The notes under the pieces are model-generated. The model saw only the letters and a list, made by a program, of their open reading frames with translations, had not been told where the DNA came from and did no database searches. Both the position numbers and the translations under genes were made by a program. Below, one piece after another: positions 1 to 6,582 of a DNA stretch of 9,462 bases (positions are counted from its first letter, which is position 1; every line of letters begins with the position of its first letter). This DNA is from Acetofilamentum sp. (GTDB lineage: Bacteria; Bacteroidota; Bacteroidia; Bacteroidales; JAFGUD01), in assembly GCA_020722645.1 (NCBI GenBank), contig DYKL01000116.1:264-9725 (forward strand), written 5' to 3'.

Positions 1-71
1 GTAGCAATGAAACAATGTAGCAATGAAACAATGTAGCAATGAAACAATGTAGCAATGAAACAATGTAGCAA
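1..71. repeat. Tandem octamer/16-mer array
   Basis: Four perfect copies of the 16-mer GTAGCAATGAAACAAT lie at 1-16, 17-32, 33-48 and 49-64, followed by a partial copy (GTAGCAA, 65-71). Each 16-mer is two related octamers, GTAGCAAT and GAAACAAT, both of form GNARCAAT. The array may continue left of the window. The same GAAACAAT octamer returns at 178-202 beside the promoter. Nothing suggests that it is translated. Confidence 0.93.
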
Positions 72-178
72 AGCGTACAAAGCACAACGTCTCTGCGAGG
101 CTTTGCGAAGCAGACTCCACGAAGAACCAGTTTGGGATTGAGATTGCGTCGCAAAACGTCATAGTTAGGCACGAAGCA
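65..178. other. GC-richer intergenic mosaic between two octamer repeats
   Basis: This stretch has no credible reading frame and is richer in GC than its surroundings. It contains GCGAGGCTTTGCGAAGCAGA (around 96-115), with a short imperfect inverted repeat (GTCTCTGC against GCAGAC), and then GATTGAGATTGCGTCGC. The wording resembles dispersed bacterial intergenic repeats of the type GCGAGG...GAAGCAATCT, but this is recognition from memory and cannot be tested from one copy. Confidence 0.35.
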
Positions 179-202
179 AAACAATGAAACAATGAAACAA
201 TG
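178..202. repeat. Short octamer repeat upstream of promoter
   Basis: Three copies of AAACAATG run head to tail at 179-186, 187-194 and 195-202. They use the octamer found in the array at 1-64. They end 6 bp before the -7 box at 209-216, so they occupy the position where a -33 element would be expected. Confidence 0.85.
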
Positions 203-208
203 CACTTT

Positions 209-216
209 TAACTTTG
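209..216 (+). promoter_or_regulatory. Bacteroidetes-type -7 box for the nSTAND-LRR gene
   Basis: TAACTTTG matches the Bacteroidetes primary-sigma -7 consensus TAnnTTTG exactly. It ends 17 bp before the ATG at 234, which implies a very short leader. No TTTG/TTG element is seen at the usual -33 distance, where the sequence is octamer repeat. No purine-rich ribosome-binding site stands out before the ATG, as is common in this phylum. Confidence 0.6.
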
Positions 217-233
217 TAACAATATAAGATTTT

Positions 234-3200
234 ATGGAAACAGCTATAACAAAACCATATCGTTATCCGGGAACAAGACCATTTTCAGAAGAAGACAGAA
301 AACTGTTTTTCGGAAGAGATGATGATATTGTTGAACTACACAAACAAATTCAATTAGAGCAACTTATAGTATTATTCGGCAAATCTGGATTAGGGAAGTC
401 ATCACTGATAAATGCCGGTGTTCTGCCGATTTTAAAAGGAAAAGATAATTTTTTGACTATTCCGGTTCGTTTCAACATTTCAAAAGTTGAAAAATCACAA
501 ACTCCTGCAAAATTATTTTTGTCAAAATTAGAACAAACCTGTGATTTTAATAACTTTATAAAAGACAAACTTTTAGACAAAAAACAGGATATTTATGACG
601 AAAATTCAGATGAAAGTTTCTGGTTAGCCTGCAAAAACATTCAAATCAACAAAAAACCAAAAGCCATTTTTTTTGTTTTCGACCAGTTTGAAGAAATTTT
701 TTCTTTTAATGATGAACAAGTCAAACGTTTCAGCTTTTTGATGTCATCTTTAACACACGGTCAAACACCTCAGAAATACTTTGATTTGGTAATACAAAAA
801 ACCGAACACGACGAAAATTTTTTGTCTGAGCAACAAATAGAACAACTATATGAACCGCTTAACATAAAATTCCTGATTGCTATACGCTCTGATAAGATGA
901 GTTCGCTGAACCGTTTAAAAGATTATCTACCGCAGATACTCAGAAGGACTTATGAACTGAAACCTATGACAATAGCACAGGCTAAGCTTGCAATGCTGAA
1001 CCCTTCGCAGTCAGACGGAGATTTCATTTCACCAAAATTTACATTTCAGCATGATACTATTAGCCTGATACTTAACTATCTTTCAAGAAATGGCGAAAAA
1101 CCTATCGAAACTTTTCAACTGCAAATGCTTTGTCAATTCAGCGAAGAAAAAGTGATAAAAAAATATAACAATGACAATAATTCTATAAATTCCACAAAAG
1201 TATTGCCCGAAGACATAGGCGACCCCGACTCAATATTTGCAAGACATTACGAAAGTCTTTTGAACGAAATAAAGGACAATACCGAACAACTTGCTGTCAG
1301 ACGGCTGATTGAAGAAAATATGATTATAGAAGGCGTCAGAGTACCGGTTCCGGACAAAGTTATCAATTACAAATATAAAATTTCGGCAGACAGCCTCTAC
1401 AAATTAGTAAACAGCCGAATTTTACGTTCCGAACCAAACTCCCTTGAAGGCTACAGCTACGAAATAAGCCACGATACTCTTGTTGAGCCGATTTTGACTT
1501 TGTACGAAAAAAGGAAACAAGATGAAATTGACGCTGAAAACCAACGAATCAGACAAATTGAAATTGAGAAAATGAAAGAAAAACAGCAAAAACAAAGAAA
1601 ACAAATAATTTTTGTCAGTTTCTTTTTGTTTTTGTCATTAGTATTTGGAGTTTTCGGTTTCGTTATGTGGCAGCGTACACTCAGAACTAAACATCAGCTT
1701 GTAAAAGCAAAACTTGAAACCGAACAGGCTCTTATAAAAGCGGACAAATTAGTAAATTCTTTCTATTTCTATGATGATAAATACGCTTTAGCATTAAAAA
1801 AAATTGACGGAACAAACTCAACAAAATACTTTTTTATAGACAAAAACGGTGATGATGTCATCAAGCTGGGCGAATGGGATTTAGCCGAAATTTTCGACAA
1901 AAACTCCGGATTTGCAAAAGTTTCAAAATCAGGAAAAAATTATCTTTTGGATACAAGCGGTACAACTTATGAAGTAGCATATAACCTCGATAATTTAAAC
2001 GCAAAAACAACTGCTTTGGATTTGTCAGGCTACAATTTAGCGGCAATTCCGCGTCAGGTGTTCAAAAATCCGCAGCTCGAAGTGTTGCTGATGTCTAATA
2101 ATCAAATCAAAGAAATATCACCGGAAATTATTAACAACGTCAATCTTAAAATTTTAAATCTGAACAACAATTTATTGACACAGATGCCCAAGCAGATTGG
2201 AATGATTAGCGAACTTACTGAAATTTATATGAAAAACAACCAGATTGTTGAAATTCCCGAGCAAATCGGGGGACTGACAAATCTGAAAAAATTAGACCTA
2301 AGTAAAAATCTTTTTTCAAAACTGCCTTCAACTATTGGAAACTTGTCTAATCTTGAAATTCTGAGACTTAACAACAACAAAATAGATTCTTTGCCCGATG
2401 AATTATGGAATTGCACAAATATCACAGAATTAGACCTCAGCTGGAACAGTATTGCAGAAATTGACGATAAAATTCAAAATTTATCCAAATTACAAAATCT
2501 GATGCTCGAATATAACCTTATCAGAGAATTGCCCATAGGATTATTCCATTTGACAAATCTGAAATTTCTAAATTGCAGCAATAATTTTATTAGTTCTTTT
2601 GATAAAGAAATTAAAAATTTAACAAATCTGACAGTTTTAATTGCAAATTACAACACAATAAACCAAATACCTGACGAAATTGGTTATCTGGCAAAATTAG
2701 AAAAATTACAACTGATTAAAAATGAACTGATTACATTAACAGATAGTATAAAAAATCTAACTAATTTAACCGAATTAAACCTGATGGAAAATAAAATTTC
2801 GTCAATTCCTAATTCTATTTGTTTAATGGAAAATCTGCAGATATTAAATCTGAAGAAAAATCAGATAACACAATTACCTGAAAACATCGGCAATATGAAA
2901 AACCTGCAAATTATTGATTTGGAAAACAATCAGATTTCTGCATTACCACTGAGCATTTACACTTTGCAAAAAATTTATGTTCTGAATATCAGAAGTAACA
3001 AAATTGAAAGCATTTCAACAGAAATAAAAAATCTGGGAGTATTGCATACATTAGATTTAAGCTACAACCTGCTGACTACAATACCGATAGAAACAGAAAA
3101 CCTTTTAAATTTAATATACCTGAATCTCAGTAACAACAAAATTACGGTACTTCCTGATGAAATCGGAAATCTTGCAAATTTGACAGAATTGTATATTAAC

Positions 3201-3947
3201 GAAAATCAAATAAGCAAATTGCCTTTAACAATCGGGAATTTGAAAAAACTCAGAATTTTAAATTGCTACAAAAATTCAATAACTACAATACCTGCGGAAA
3301 TCAGTCAATTGACTGAATTAACTCTGCTTGACTTGTCGCAAAATGAAATTCAGGATTTACCGCCACAAATAGGTGCTTTATCAGCCTTGAATAAATTAGT
3401 ATTATACAATAATAATTTATCAAAAATTCCAAAAGAAATTTCAAGTTTATATTATTTAACAGAATTAGATTTAAGCAACAACAAATTTACTGATTTTCCG
3501 GTTGAAGTTTGTTATTTGCCGAATTTAAGGATTTTAAACCTGTCCGGAAATAAAATTAATGTAATACCTCAGGAAATCAATAAATTGACAGAACTAATAT
3601 CTTTTAATATCAGCCAAAATTCAATAAAAAATGTACCAACAGAAGTTGAAAATCTTACAAAATTGGAAGTATTGAATGTCGAAAAAAATCAGATTACTGC
3701 TGTCAGTCAAAATATCAGCAAATTACAAAACCTTAAAGAACTCAACTTAAACGAAAATAAATTAGATTCGGTACCAAAAGAAATCGGCGATTTATCAAAT
3801 CTGGAAGTTCTGAAATTAAATGATAACAACATAGAAAAATTACCGAATGAAATTTCAAAATTGCAAAACATTAAAAAATTTGAAATCAAAGACAACAATT
3901 ACAGAGAAGTACCCGAAGAATTCATCGGAGACAAAGAAAATAAATGA
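234..3947 (+). CDS. Membrane-anchored nSTAND NTPase with WG-like segment and 28 leucine-rich repeats
   Basis: A predicted NLR-like signalling ATPase, 1237 aa. Residues 8-46 (PYRYPGTRPFSEEDRKLFFGR onward) and Walker A GKSGLGKSS (49-57) are typical of nSTAND1-type P-loop NTPases. Walker B is FFVFDQFEE (146-154), and a sensor-like RSDKMSSLNRL (218-228) follows. ISHDTLVEP (411-419) fits the winged-helix end of the module. A charged, possibly coiled-coil helix (424-457) leads into one membrane helix (458-479). The K/R-rich flank before it favours a cytoplasmic NTPase and a periplasmic C-terminus. Residues 513-585 resemble WG repeats (FFIDKNGD, FAKVSKSGKNYLLD). Residues 591-1237 are 28 LRRs of pattern LxxLxLxxNxIxxLPxxI. 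There is no separate N-terminal effector domain. The ATG lies 17 bp after a good -7 box, and the gene ends in tandem TGA TGA. WD40 repeats after the membrane helix are commoner in this family; LRRs replace them here. The domain calls are strong. The biological role (sensor, defence or other) is unknown. Confidence 0.93.
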   Translation: METAITKPYRYPGTRPFSEEDRKLFFGRDDDIVELHKQIQLEQLIVLFGKSGLGKSSLINAGVLPILKGKDNFLTIPVRFNISKVEKSQTPAKLFLSKLEQTCDFNNFIKDKLLDKKQDIYDENSDESFWLACKNIQINKKPKAIFFVFDQFEEIFSFNDEQVKRFSFLMSSLTHGQTPQKYFDLVIQKTEHDENFLSEQQIEQLYEPLNIKFLIAIRSDKMSSLNRLKDYLPQILRRTYELKPMTIAQAKLAMLNPSQSDGDFISPKFTFQHDTISLILNYLSRNGEKPIETFQLQMLCQFSEEKVIKKYNNDNNSINSTKVLPEDIGDPDSIFARHYESLLNEIKDNTEQLAVRRLIEENMIIEGVRVPVPDKVINYKYKISADSLYKLVNSRILRSEPNSLEGYSYEISHDTLVEPILTLYEKRKQDEIDAENQRIRQIEIEKMKEKQQKQRKQIIFVSFFLFLSLVFGVFGFVMWQRTLRTKHQLVKAKLETEQALIKADKLVNSFYFYDDKYALALKKIDGTNSTKYFFIDKNGDDVIKLGEWDLAEIFDKNSGFAKVSKSGKNYLLDTSGTTYEVAYNLDNLNAKTTALDLSGYNLAAIPRQVFKNPQLEVLLMSNNQIKEISPEIINNVNLKILNLNNNLLTQMPKQIGMISELTEIYMKNNQIVEIPEQIGGLTNLKKLDLSKNLFSKLPSTIGNLSNLEILRLNNNKIDSLPDELWNCTNITELDLSWNSIAEIDDKIQNLSKLQNLMLEYNLIRELPIGLFHLTNLKFLNCSNNFISSFDKEIKNLTNLTVLIANYNTINQIPDEIGYLAKLEKLQLIKNELITLTDSIKNLTNLTELNLMENKISSIPNSICLMENLQILNLKKNQITQLPENIGNMKNLQIIDLENNQISALPLSIYTLQKIYVLNIRSNKIESISTEIKNLGVLHTLDLSYNLLTTIPIETENLLNLIYLNLSNNKITVLPDEIGNLANLTELYINENQISKLPLTIGNLKKLRILNCYKNSITTIPAEISQLTELTLLDLSQNEIQDLPPQIGALSALNKLVLYNNNLSKIPKEISSLYYLTELDLSNNKFTDFPVEVCYLPNLRILNLSGNKINVIPQEINKLTELISFNISQNSIKNVPTEVENLTKLEVLNVEKNQITAVSQNISKLQNLKELNLNENKLDSVPKEIGDLSNLEVLKLNDNNIEKLPNEISKLQNIKKFEIKDNNYREVPEEFIGDKENK
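2070..3863 (+). repeat. 26 in-register LRR-coding units of 69 nt
   Basis: From residue 613 to residue 1210 the protein divides into 26 consecutive units of exactly 23 residues (69 nt), with no insertion or deletion. A first, slightly different unit precedes them (591-612) and a last, capping-like unit follows (1211-1237). The units are well diverged in DNA and protein, so this is an old, length-constrained solenoid and not a recent expansion. Confidence 0.93.
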
Positions 3948-3982
3948 TGATTTTATATAAATAGAGTTAGTTCATAAAGTTG

Positions 3983-4079
3983 AAAGCCTGCCCTGTAAGG
4001 GTCAATAAAGTATTAACATTTAATTTTCAATAAAAAACCATTAGGGTGCAGGCTTTTAGCCCCTTTCAGGGCAAGCTTT
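3983..4079. repeat. 97-bp palindromic (REP-like) element
   Basis: AAAGCCTGCCCTGTAAGGG at 3983-4001 is matched in inverted orientation at 4061-4079 (reverse complement AAAGCTTGCCCTGAAAGGG), 17 of 19 identical. Each arm folds on itself: CCCT/AGGG at 3991-4001 and GCCC/GGGC at 4059-4072. A second 9-bp perfect pairing joins AAAGCCTGC (3983-3991) to GCAGGCTTT (4048-4056). The design resembles REP/BIME-type intergenic palindromes. Its GCCC...GGGC core recalls the hairpins at 9084-9145. Confidence 0.7.
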
Positions 4080-4080
4080 A

Positions 4081-4188
4081 TTAACTTGGTTCTTTAAATA
4101 ATAACACCAAGCTTTCTTGCAGCATTCGTATTGCATTAGTGGTCTCTTGTTCTGCTGCTTGCAAAGTTAGAAATTTGGTTATAATTTT
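4081..4188 (-). pseudogene. Possible C-terminal coding remnant, unidentified
   Basis: The minus strand is open for 35 codons and ends in TAA at 4083-4081. The reading includes QAAEQETTNAIRMLQESLVL and ends FKEPS, which looks like an amphipathic helix and has protein-like composition. There is no start codon at its head; the only ATG is in RMLQES, and a TAG lies just upstream. It abuts the palindromic element at 3983-4079. It could be the tail of a lost gene or transposase. I do not recognise a family, and chance remains quite possible at this length. Confidence 0.22.
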
Positions 4189-4321
4189 CTAAAAATGTCT
4201 TGAAATTCATGTTATATAAGTTAAGTTTAAATTAATGTCAAAAAAACTCTTACACATACCTATATAAACGACTGAAAAACAATGATTTATTATAAGCAGT
4301 AATAATTTTTATCAAAAAAAA

Positions 4322-4351
4322 TTTGTATTTATTTTAAATATTATAATTTAG
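4322..4351 (+). promoter_or_regulatory. Bacteroidetes-type promoter for the DUF3137 gene
   Basis: TTTG at 4322-4325 and TAATTTAG at 4344-4351 are 18 bp apart. They match the -33 TTTG and -7 TAnnTTTG elements, with one mismatch in the latter. The -7 box lies 24 bp before the ATG at 4376. This supports independent transcription from the LRR gene. Confidence 0.55.
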
Positions 4352-4375
4352 TGGAAAATTTTAAAACAATATACT

Positions 4376-5434
4376 ATGTTAAAATCTTTTGAAGAAGTAA
4401 AAGCTCAGGGTAGTCTTGATATTCAAGCATTTGAGCAAACACGCCTTGCATCACATGCCAAAAACAAAAAAGGCTTGATGATGGGCGGTATTATCGGCGG
4501 CGGTATTGCTGTTGTCGGTGCTATTCTTGCTGCTGTTGGAAGCAGTGGTCTTGGTATTTTCCTTATTTTTGTGGGAGTAGTTGTCTTTTTTATCTATTAC
4601 GCTGTTGTAAATTCAAAAGCAAAAAAAGAACTTAAAAGCAAAATACTTGGTGATATTGTAAAAGGAATTGACCCAAGTTTTGCATATTCCATAGGCGACA
4701 GAGAATTTATACCCCAGTTCAGAAATTCCGGTTTTGTAAAATTAACAAGCGGAACTACTGTTGATGATGTTTTTAAAGGTCAGATTAACGGATTGAATTT
4801 TTATTTGGGAGAAGTGAAAGTGGTTCGAAAACAAGGCGAAAATAGCTCAATTACAGTTTATCAAGGTCCTTTTGCTTATGTTGAAACTGCTCAGAAATAC
4901 GGATACACAAGTATTGTCCCAGACACTATGGAAAAAGCATTGGGCGGCGTTGGTCGTTTGTTGCAAAAAGCAGATATTAGCCGTCTTAATCAAAAATTAT
5001 TGAAAATTGAAGATGATGCTACTTTCGAAAAACATTTTGCTGTTTGGTCAAAAGATGAACAAACTACAAAATCTATTCTTAATCCGGAATTCAGAAATTA
5101 TCTTGTTGGTTTGGCAACAATGAGTAAAACTTATCTGGGTTGGAGAGATAACAAAATTTATTTCGGAATGGACAACAGAAGAGACTTATTTGAACTAAAG
5201 CTCAAAAATATTATTACAGACAGCGTAGTTCGTCAGTTTTACGATGATTTTGCTCAATATTATAATATTCTTGAAAATGTTATATCTTATGTAACAACCG
5301 GAGTTGGTGCAGGTTTAGGTTCAGTTCCAAATGCAAATGTAAATGACAATCCACCGCCACCACCATCACCAAACAGTGAATATTACGGAGAAAATCAAAA
5401 TCAAACACCACCTCCACCACCTCCAAGTTTCTAA
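4376..5434 (+). CDS. DUF3137 family membrane protein with proline-rich tail
   Basis: 352 aa. The N-terminal 32 residues are polar, followed by two hydrophobic, glycine-rich segments at about 34-53 and 59-78, so the protein should sit in the inner membrane as a hairpin with a large soluble domain. Residues 84-310 fit DUF3137: FIPQFRNSGF (111-120), the VDDVFKGQINGLNFYLGEV stretch (129-147), the QGPFAYVE strand (163-170) and FEKHFAVWSKDE (217-228) followed by SILNPEFRNYL (233-243). The family has no established function; members are often found near LemA genes, but none is visible here. The last 30 residues are low complexity, with runs of five and six prolines (326-330, 345-350), a tail I do not associate with the family core. 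The gene has its own promoter and a terminator 20 bp after the stop, so it is probably monocistronic. Confidence 0.82.
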   Translation: MLKSFEEVKAQGSLDIQAFEQTRLASHAKNKKGLMMGGIIGGGIAVVGAILAAVGSSGLGIFLIFVGVVVFFIYYAVVNSKAKKELKSKILGDIVKGIDPSFAYSIGDREFIPQFRNSGFVKLTSGTTVDDVFKGQINGLNFYLGEVKVVRKQGENSSITVYQGPFAYVETAQKYGYTSIVPDTMEKALGGVGRLLQKADISRLNQKLLKIEDDATFEKHFAVWSKDEQTTKSILNPEFRNYLVGLATMSKTYLGWRDNKIYFGMDNRRDLFELKLKNIITDSVVRQFYDDFAQYYNILENVISYVTTGVGAGLGSVPNANVNDNPPPPPSPNSEYYGENQNQTPPPPPPSF

Positions 5435-5454
5435 ATGATAATATTTTATAAAAT

Positions 5455-5493
5455 AAAACGAAGTTGTTACCATAAAACAGCTTCGTTTTTTTT
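5455..5493 (+). terminator. Rho-independent terminator of the DUF3137 gene
   Basis: A 14-bp stem pairs 5455-5468 with 5476-5489, with one G-T wobble. Its core is AAAACGAAG against CTTCGTTTT, around a 7-nt loop. A run of eight T (5486-5493) overlaps and follows the stem. It begins 20 bp after the TAA at 5434, on the same strand. Confidence 0.88.
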
Positions 5494-5678
5494 GTATAGT
5501 TTTTTACTCAAATTCTACTTAGCTGTCTTTTTATTTTATAATAATATTTTCGCAAGGGGCTATTAAAATTGAAATTCATAATTAGCTTTAAATAAATTGA
5601 TAGCGGATTAGTATAAAAAGTCTTAGATAAAAAATAAATTTCAAATTAGTTTAGTTTTATAAACAAAACTTAAATAAA

Positions 5679-6233
5679 ATGAATTCATTTCACCTATTAC
5701 TTACAATATCTTTTTTTCTGATTTTTTCAAACTGTAAATCAAATTCTCAGACAGATAAAGAGCTTGCCTTAGTCAAAACAGACACAATTCCCGAAAAAAA
5801 AGTTTATGAATGCAAACAAATCAGCCGAGATACGATAATTCAAAATCTGGAATACAAAATAACCAATAGTCAACCCCTTTTTGTTCATATTTTTGTACCA
5901 CTGTGTGATGATGTTAATCAGGGAATAGTGCAAACAAACAGTTCTTTGGGAGATGGAATGAACCTTGTTACAAATCTCTACTGGGGTGCGGGATACGGCA
6001 TAAAAACACATTTCAAACGCCTTAAAGAATGGACTTTAATTCACGATACTTTAATTGAAAATTCTGATGTCCTTGAACGTGTCGTTTTTAAAAAGACTTT
6101 TGCCGACGGAACCATAGTATATCTTACAGCAGATGCTTATCGTGGCGACAGAATGTATCAATGCGTTGACCATTTTTTATATTCGCTCGCCGGTGTATTA
6201 AAAAAACAGAAATTATGGGAACTGATACTGTAA
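5679..6233 (+). CDS. Putative lipoprotein/secreted protein, N-terminal part of a frameshifted gene
   Basis: 184 aa as read. Residues 1-18 form a hydrophobic export signal ending in IFSNC, with Cys19 as a likely, non-canonical lipidation site. The mature part has FVHIFVPLCDDVNQGIV (68-84), NLYWGAGYGIKTHF (98-111) and LTADAYRGDRMYQCVDHFLY (149-168). It reads like one well-formed globular domain, but I do not recognise a named family. The last eight residues (QKLWELIL) look like frameshift noise. A -1 shift in the A-run at 6200-6206 would continue as VLKKTEIMGTDTVKTYGNAD, joining the next frame to give a 300-aa protein that ends at 6580. This is therefore either a pseudogene by loss of one A, a sequencing error, or a frameshifted gene. 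Upstream, TAGTTTTA at 5652-5659 is a weak -7 candidate; no -33 box is clear. Confidence 0.72.
   Translation: MNSFHLLLTISFFLIFSNCKSNSQTDKELALVKTDTIPEKKVYECKQISRDTIIQNLEYKITNSQPLFVHIFVPLCDDVNQGIVQTNSSLGDGMNLVTNLYWGAGYGIKTHFKRLKEWTLIHDTLIENSDVLERVVFKKTFADGTIVYLTADAYRGDRMYQCVDHFLYSLAGVLKKQKLWELIL
6200..6206 (+). other. A-heptamer at the frameshift point (possible -1 slippery site)
   Basis: Seven A at 6200-6206 fall in the phase A_AAA_AAA relative to the upstream frame, the X_XXY_YYZ arrangement used for -1 ribosomal slippage. Slipping back one base joins the frame that runs to 6580. The upstream frame otherwise stops at 6231-6233. I see no convincing stimulatory hairpin just downstream, so loss of one A from a homopolymer is at least as likely. 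Confidence 0.5.
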
Positions 6234-6580
6234 AAACTTATGGAAATGCTGATTTTATTATTTTTAACGGGCATAACGGACTGATGGATGCACAACACCC
6301 GATTATAAATACGGTAGATGGTGTTCACCGTGACGCCGCAGTAATTGCCTGTATGTCAAAATATTATTTCCTTGAATATTTTAAGTGTGCAAATGCGTAT
6401 CCTTTACTTACAACCGTTCAGTTGCTGCCACCCGAAGCTTATGTTGCCGAAGCAGTAATCAACAGTTGGGCTTTAATGAAATCTGACGAAGAAATTAAAA
6501 ACAGTGCCGGTGACGTAATGGGAAAAATTCACAACAAATCCACTACCGCAACAAGAAAAATGTTTTCAACCGGCTGGTAA
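6215..6580 (+). CDS. C-terminal part of the frameshifted gene, caspase/gingipain-like His-Cys motif
   Basis: 121 aa from the ATG at 6215, but the frame is open back through the A-run and the natural reading starts there, as the continuation of the lipoprotein. In the joined 300-aa numbering a hydrophobic strand runs into a histidine, FIIFNGHNG (193-201, His199), and a second strand into a cysteine, AAVIACMSKYYF (220-231, Cys225). A hydrophobic strand ending in GH-G, then one ending in (A/G)C-S, is the arrangement of the catalytic dyad in clan CD peptidases (caspases, gingipains, CHAT). The 26-residue spacing is somewhat shorter than in gingipains. The rest is mostly helical. The domain has no export signal unless fused to the upstream part. 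The call is structural analogy, not a confirmed family match. The heptamer array begins 2 bp after the TAA. Confidence 0.6.
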   Translation: MGTDTVKTYGNADFIIFNGHNGLMDAQHPIINTVDGVHRDAAVIACMSKYYFLEYFKCANAYPLLTTVQLLPPEAYVAEAVINSWALMKSDEEIKNSAGDVMGKIHNKSTTATRKMFSTGW

Positions 6581-6582
6581 AT

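Larger units (their letters stand above)
3948..4375. other. 428-bp intergenic region
   Basis: This gap separates the nSTAND-LRR gene from the DUF3137 gene. It holds the palindromic element at 3983-4079, a 35-codon minus-strand open stretch at 4081-4188, then about 130 bp of AT-rich sequence in which I see nothing, and a promoter at 4322-4351. There is no classical hairpin with a T-run directly after the TGA at 3947, so the palindrome may be what ends transcription. Confidence 0.7.

Noticed and set aside
2225..3898. Minus-strand reading frames inside the LRR region
   Set aside because: They are shadows of the LRR code. The phenylalanine/serine-rich composition reflects antisense of Lys/Asn/Leu codons.
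234..5434. nSTAND-LRR and DUF3137 genes as one operon and a two-gene system
   Set aside because: They are separated by 428 bp containing a palindromic element and a promoter for the second gene. No functional link can be supported from the sequence.
5769..6011. 80-codon minus-strand frame
   Set aside because: Antisense to the lipoprotein N-terminal domain, whose plus-strand reading has an export signal and globular composition.
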